Positions 59,066 to 64,000 of a DNA stretch of 64,000 nucleotides are shown here, piece after piece (position 1 is the first letter of the stretch; each line of letters opens with the position of its first letter). This DNA is from Puffinus mauretanicus. Lineage: Eukaryota > Chordata > Aves > Procellariiformes > Procellariidae. The stretch covers positions 3,968,001 through 4,032,000 of the forward strand of contig JAJKFH010001094.1 of NCBI GenBank assembly GCA_023333565.1, read 5' to 3'. Under the pieces are notes generated by a model. The model searched no databases, was not told the DNA's origin, and worked only from the letters and a program-made list of their open reading frames with translations. The position numbers and the translations under genes are program-made.

Positions 59066-60282
59066 CCAATTTTTGTAACCCTTATTCATTACTTAATTAG
59101 GGCCTCTAAAGATCTGTTTGTGTTTGGCAATTAATTCCTCACTACAGTTAAGAGTGTTTACACTTTTTAATGTTTTTTAAAAGTGTTCTTAAACGAAAAA
59201 GTTAATGGCCCCTCAGTTTAATGTGATTTAAACTGTTTATCATTTTGCTTCTAGGCATACGTGTTTTCTTCCATTAGTACTACTACTGTTTGCCACAGTC
59301 AGACTGCCGTAAGTAGGACCCATTGCATTGCAAGTGGTTCCTTTTGGGCGAAGCAGTGTCTGCGATTATTAAAGTTTCTTTTCTTTATTTAAAGGATTTG
59401 ACTTTTTTATTAGAACTAAAGGCTATTAAGTTTTAAATGCCACTTGTGTTTCATTAAAAAGGCTTTTCTATTTTAAATCCTTGACTTATTTTTATTGGAA
59501 AAGTAATATTCAGCTTTTCTTTCCTTTTTTTTCTTTTTTTTTTTTTTAATTTATTGGTGCTTAATCCATCAGCTAAATACAGAGCTGTAATCCCATATGG
59601 CAGAGTATGCCTTGCTGTGTGTGGGTGTGTGCACATGTGTATATGTGCATGGATATTTTTATGCTTCTATAGTTCTTTATTTTTCTCCCTTGACTTCCTC
59701 TGCTTCCTCTAAATTTGTCCTGGTGCAGAAATTATGAATCTTGATTAAAGATTTATTTACATTCACATGCAGAACTGGAAAATCAACAGAGTCCTGAAAG
59801 GACTAGTGTTCATCCTTCTTTTCTTTCATTCTGTCCATAATTAGAGATGCTCTTTGAATGTGCTTTCTAAAATAACAAACTTTCATTTGATATATTTTCC
59901 TCAGTTCATCTACATTTAGTCGCAGTGCTACCTCCTGTTTCAAAATCAGACAGATGAACCATCTGCTGGAGGCATATGAGCATTGTAGATGGAATCAAAC
60001 CTACGATTTATCAGCTGTACCCTTGTTAGGCATTGTCATATCAGTTGGTAACAATCTTGGTTGTGGCTTTAGGGAGGAAGTGGGAGGTGGCATAAGAATC
60101 CTGAAAGCTGTTAACCTGAAAGTAATGTGTATTCCCAGTAGATTTGCGCACAGGAAACTTTGTTTTGGTTGTAGTGCAGTTATAGTGGAGCAGAAGCAAA
60201 AGCTTTTAACCACAAAAGTATGCTAAAACAGCAGATTGCAATTTCTGCAACTTCTTCTCTTTTTTGGTGAATTTTTATGCAG
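59066..60282. other. AT-rich non-coding DNA
   Basis: A T-rich low-complexity block at 59517-59553 and a (TG)n-like patch at 59618-59648. No gene recognised. Confidence 0.5.
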
Positions 60283-60348
60283 AGTGCAAGGCTGCCCCGC
60301 CACGTCCTCCCCAACCTTACGAGTCCCGTGTAGAGGAGACGCTTCCAG
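60283..60348 (+). CDS. Candidate 66-bp proline-rich exon (low confidence)
   Basis: A pyrimidine tract and TTTTTATGCAG acceptor precede, and CCAG|GTGGGG follows, 66 bp that is clearly richer in GC and CpG than its flanks. Phase 1 in and phase 1 out. The frame reads (x)CKAAPPRPPQPYESRVEETLP, a proline-rich, SH3-ligand-like sequence. It joins in frame after either 16469-16511 or 37701-37754. The minus strand is a rival: an ATG in ideal context (CACCATGGCG, around 60427-60436) opens a frame reaching ACTC|GTAAGG near 60320. Strand and coding status are not settled. Confidence 0.27.
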
Positions 60349-60439
60349 GTGGGGGACCTTGTAGTGCCCTGGCTGGGGAGGGAAAGGGGCTGTCACTGCC
60401 ATCTCCTTCTTTAAAGATGCACTCGCCATGGTGTGTTGC

Positions 60440-62325
60440 AGAACTGATCAAGAGATCTTGATGCTGGTGGTCAAACTAAATGCATTTGGTTGATGCATAT
60501 GACCCGAAGTTTTTGTTCTTGCCTGTCACCATCATTAACATGCATTTGTGTGTTAAAGTTTGACTAACTGTGGTTGTAGTCACGGAGTGTTAGAGAGAGA
60601 ACTGTGTAAAGAAGCAGTGTTGCAACCTTCAAAGACACGGCATAGCAGTTACCGCACTGGGCACAAATCAGCATGAATCCATTATGGATTTATGCCTCCA
60701 CACAAAACTGTATCACAGAGAGAGAGGTGATGCTGTCCTGAAATAAACTACAAAAACCACAGTGGGTTTTTCAGCTGTTGATTTTTTCTGACTAATTTGA
60801 ACAGGCTTTTCTGCGCTTGCGGAAAGTGTAAGAGAATGAAAAAATTATTTTGTTATGCAAGTTAAATTATTTAATAGTCCTTTCGACCTTGTGCTTATAA
60901 ATTACAAAATTTTGCAGGGGTGTCAACCTCTAGCAAAATCTTGAATTATTAGAACTCCACTTTGGCATCTTCTGTTCTTTGTCTGACAGATTGGGCATGG
61001 AAAAGTAGTTTGATTTGTCTATTTCATACTTACATTCTGTATAAAATCTATTAAACTATTATTGAATTAAAACCTTTTAAGATTTTTGTTTGTTTTGACA
61101 GTTCACTTTTGTTTATGCTTTTCTCCTTTATGTACAAAATTGGTTGTCCATACAATTTTTAAATGTACAAGCCATTACAGCTGAGAAGAATAGGAGTAAG
61201 CAGATTGATTTCAGTGACAAATACTGCCATTTTTGAAAAAATACCAGTTCTGCAAATACTCAAGGTCTCTATTTATTTGAAGTTAAAAGTCTGCAAACAT
61301 GTTTTTGGCTTAATCTCCTAACTGTGGCTGCGTTGGTGTCCTTTCTTGGCCAATTGATATTTGCGGAAAAATTGGAGTAGTTTTGAAGCTGATAAGAGTG
61401 AGAGATTCTTTCGATTTTGTAGGCCATCATGGTTTAGGCCTGACCCTGAAAGTAAGCAGCTTTTTGAAGAATAGATAATAGTTTAAAGGTTGCAACCTTG
61501 AAAATCTTTTTTTCTACATGTGAGCCTTATACGTCTGATTTTTATCATTCCCATAATTCTAAAAAAGAAAAATACTGTACTGCTTCCTCATTTTTAGCCT
61601 TTAATCCAGTGTGAAATTGGAAATGTTGGTTAAAGTTTAAGCTAAGTGACCAAGTGATATTTGAGAATAAAAGATTCTAAAATGGTTCCAGTTAACAGAG
61701 AAGATGTACTCCTAATATTTTCCTGAATCCTTGGACTTATCAAACAGAAGTCCTTTCCATGACAAAATTCGAATCCTATAGGTAAGGTTGCTGCCATGTG
61801 CAAAAGCTGTTGTGCAGAGGAGGAATTATATAGAGTAAGAAAAACTGTATTACAGGAAATTGGACTGAAAGATTTTTTGTCAACAAAAGAGGAGAAAAAA
61901 GTGTGATGACGGTGATGAAGGATTGAACTCCAGACTGTCCGCTGCTATTTATCTTATTATTTCCTTTTTCTTCTGAAAAGGTGCCATTTAATTTCTTTGC
62001 ATATTTTTGTGTCTGAATACTGTGATGACCTCTCTGTGATGGCCATCTCTCCAGTGGTCCAGAAAAGTGAATTTTAACCGACTAGATCAATGTTAGGCAG
62101 AAATTCTTCAGATCTGTGTCACGAGTTTCTGGCCGGGACTCCTATTCCCATGCAGAAACCCACCAATTTCAGATGGACTGTGTCTGGTTTTGCCCTAGTG
62201 GGTTTCACTGTAGACTGAAGTTTACAGCTTAGCTGGGAAGAAAACCCTGGGGAGATAATTTCAGACTCTTAACTTATTCGCTAGAGAACACTGCTTCTCA
62301 TACAAATTGCTACAAATCTCTGTAC
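60440..62325. other. AT-rich non-coding DNA
   Basis: No gene, RNA or classifiable repeat seen. Confidence 0.5.
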
Positions 62326-62329
62326 TTAG

Positions 62330-62475
62330 TGAGGCCAACTGTGAAATGAGAATAATAATGCTTATGCACCTTTGTAAAGTGATTTCAAATCTACAAATGG
62401 AAATTTAAGTTCAAAGCATTATTATTGAACACATTTTCCAGATAGGGTAATGAAGAGAGAGGCTTAGCTCCTTTT
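62330..62475 (+). repeat. Ancient MIR/L3-associated repeat
   Basis: AACTGTGAAATGAGAATAAT, CTTTGTAAAGTGATTTCAAA, TCTACAAATGGAAATTTAAG and CAGATAGGGTAATGAAGAGA match, in order, the amniote fossil motif ATCTGTAAAATGGGGATAATAAT ... TTTGTAAAGTGCTTTGAGATCTACAGATGAAAAG ... CAGATGGGGAAACTGAGGC. Confidence 0.75.
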
Positions 62476-62479
62476 CTTA

Positions 62480-64000
62480 GTATCTTTTCCCAAAATGTAT
62501 TAACCCGCTGGTCAGGGTGTATTTTCTGTGCCTCTCTGGATCTGATAAACAGCTGATAAAAGTCTTTTACAGCTAATGTTTAGTCTGCATAAATTATGTT
62601 TTTAGATATTCAGCTCTAATTTCCTCTATAAGTTGACCCAAATGTTCCTTAACACATAAAAAAGTGCTCATCAAGATAGAAACCATTTAAGTTTTTAAGG
62701 AAACTTTTATTTTAAGGGGGTGGCTGTAGACTGACTATTAGATGATCAGCAGTTCTATAAACTACTCTGTTAGTCCATGAAGCAGATGAAGAAAGCCAAA
62801 GGCTTCCTCATGCAATCATATTACAAAAATCATTAGATTAAGAAATAGTAATAAATGTGATACTGTTTTAATCACCCTTCTCTTTTTAAGCCTTTAGGAT
62901 TTGCATTTTCAAGTGTAGCTTCTTTGCTGTAAAGGCCAGAAAATCTGGCCTTTAAATGAATGAAAGTTAATGGTAAGATTGTATGTGGGAGTTTTTTAAC
63001 ACCGAAAATGACGAGATTCCATTGGTTTTAAAATCTGTCAAATACTGTGAGGTTCAAGCCTTTGAAGTGCTGTAAGCAGCTGTCTGTTAAATTTCAGTTT
63101 CTTGCTGAAAGTACCAATATGATTCAAGTTGGACGGGGTTTTGTGAATTGGTCTCATGCTCACTCGGACACTGATTGGCAGAGGTCCTGGTGGAAGAGGT
63201 AAGCACTGTTAGAATGGAAGCAAATGTGTAGTTCCCCTGGAATGGGTAAGGTGGCTTTAAGGTTTAAATCTAAGCCTGCACTATATGTCGTTTTGGTGGA
63301 TTTTTTGGAGTGGGTCACTGGTGTTTCAGACTGGGTGTGTTTCAGATATGTGGACAGCTGTGCACACTCAAAAGGCAAAGCAACTTTAGAACGAAAATAT
63401 TAAAAGAAGCTGGAAAGAAATGCAGTTCTCTGCAGAGTTTTTGAAGGATCACAAAAAGATACAGTGAATTTGGACAGAATAGCAGTGTAAGCACTAGAAT
63501 ATACATTGAGGTCCACTTTAAATAGTCAAATAAACCAGAAGACATCAGGATGAAATTATTTTATGTCAGTCTTTATATTCACTGGAGGAGAAGCAATAAA
63601 GATATTTACAATACAAAGTTGTGTATAAGGAACCTAAATTAGGTCTCAGAAAGAGATATTGCTTATTTAAAAAGAAATGTTCACTAAGGCAGTCATGTTA
63701 CTTTTCTGCATATGGATTTATGGGTTTGAAATGGTTATGCCCCATAACTCTTAATTAAGCTTGACAGTTTTAGTGTTGAAATTGAAGGAGCTGGTTGCAA
63801 AGACAGTCTGCAAACAAGGGCCTCTCTTAATGGTCCCAGAGCTTGCCTTTGTTTACAGGCTTTACTGTATTGTGGAGGAAGGAAGAAAGTAACAGTTATC
63901 TTTAATTATACATGATCTGCAGCATGTCAAAACAAGGGACTATAAACAAACACAAGTGGCTTATAATAAAAGCAGTTATCATAGACTTTGTGTAGTGACC
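62480..64000. other. AT-rich non-coding DNA
   Basis: No gene, RNA or classifiable repeat seen up to the window end. Confidence 0.5.

Noticed and set aside
1..64000. CRISPR arrays, tRNA or rRNA genes, prokaryotic operons, integrated viral genes
   Set aside because: No regularly spaced repeats of 25-40 bp, no cloverleaf with GTTCAAATC-type B box and matching A box, no rRNA landmark, and no dense gene packing were seen. Retrovirus-like sequence is limited to three solo LTRs.

Overview
The window looks like one stretch of a bird nuclear genome. It is mostly AT-rich (roughly 60-65% by eye), with no operon-like gene packing. It carries sauropsid CR1 LINE copies, including one with the avian-type 3' end, and three solo LTRs of a retrovirus-like family of about 500-590 bp. 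It also holds very old MIR-like, L2-like and CR1/L3-like fragments typical of slowly evolving amniote DNA. I see no mammal-type Alu or L1, no bacterial genes, no tRNA or rRNA and no CRISPR array. The species and chromosome cannot be fixed from the sequence alone.

Layout. 1-15.0 kb is AT-rich non-coding DNA with an L2-like LINE remnant (about 9.99-10.53 kb) and an MIR-like SINE (about 11.2-11.4 kb). 15.05-17.0 kb is one strong CpG island: GC boxes, a CCAAT box, a paired YY1-type site, a 26-bp perfect palindrome, GCC repeats and a G-quadruplex-prone tract. It is the only clear promoter. An ATG in strong context at 16469 on the plus strand may open a short first coding exon; a minus-strand transcript cannot be excluded. 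17-64 kb looks like intron or intergenic DNA. It holds solo LTRs at 20.7-21.3 (+), 26.6-27.1 (-) and 42.6-43.1 kb (-), and CR1 pieces at 27.9, 29.1, 39.6-40.1, 43.5-44.0, 50.0-50.3 and 51.2-51.7 kb. MIR-like pieces lie at 32.0, 41.2 and 62.4 kb, and small CpG-bearing islets at about 56.5-57.0, 58.7-59.1 and 60.3-60.4 kb.

Genes. I recognise no complete protein family. All long open frames in the CpG island are GC-driven artefacts, and many other short frames sit on repeats. What remains is a set of short exon-like frames flanked by good splice signals on either strand. They are listed with low confidence and their phase logic is spelled out. The simplest reading is the 5' end and first long introns of a CpG-island gene reading rightward from about 16.4 kb, with no confirmed downstream exon.

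The most useful leads are: the phase-compatible exon trio at 16469, 37701 and 60283; the competing exon-like frames on the minus strand; the 20.7/42.6 kb LTR pair in inverted orientation; an intact 8-bp CRE palindrome kept in only one of the three LTRs; and the palindrome and 23-bp tandem repeat at the CpG island.
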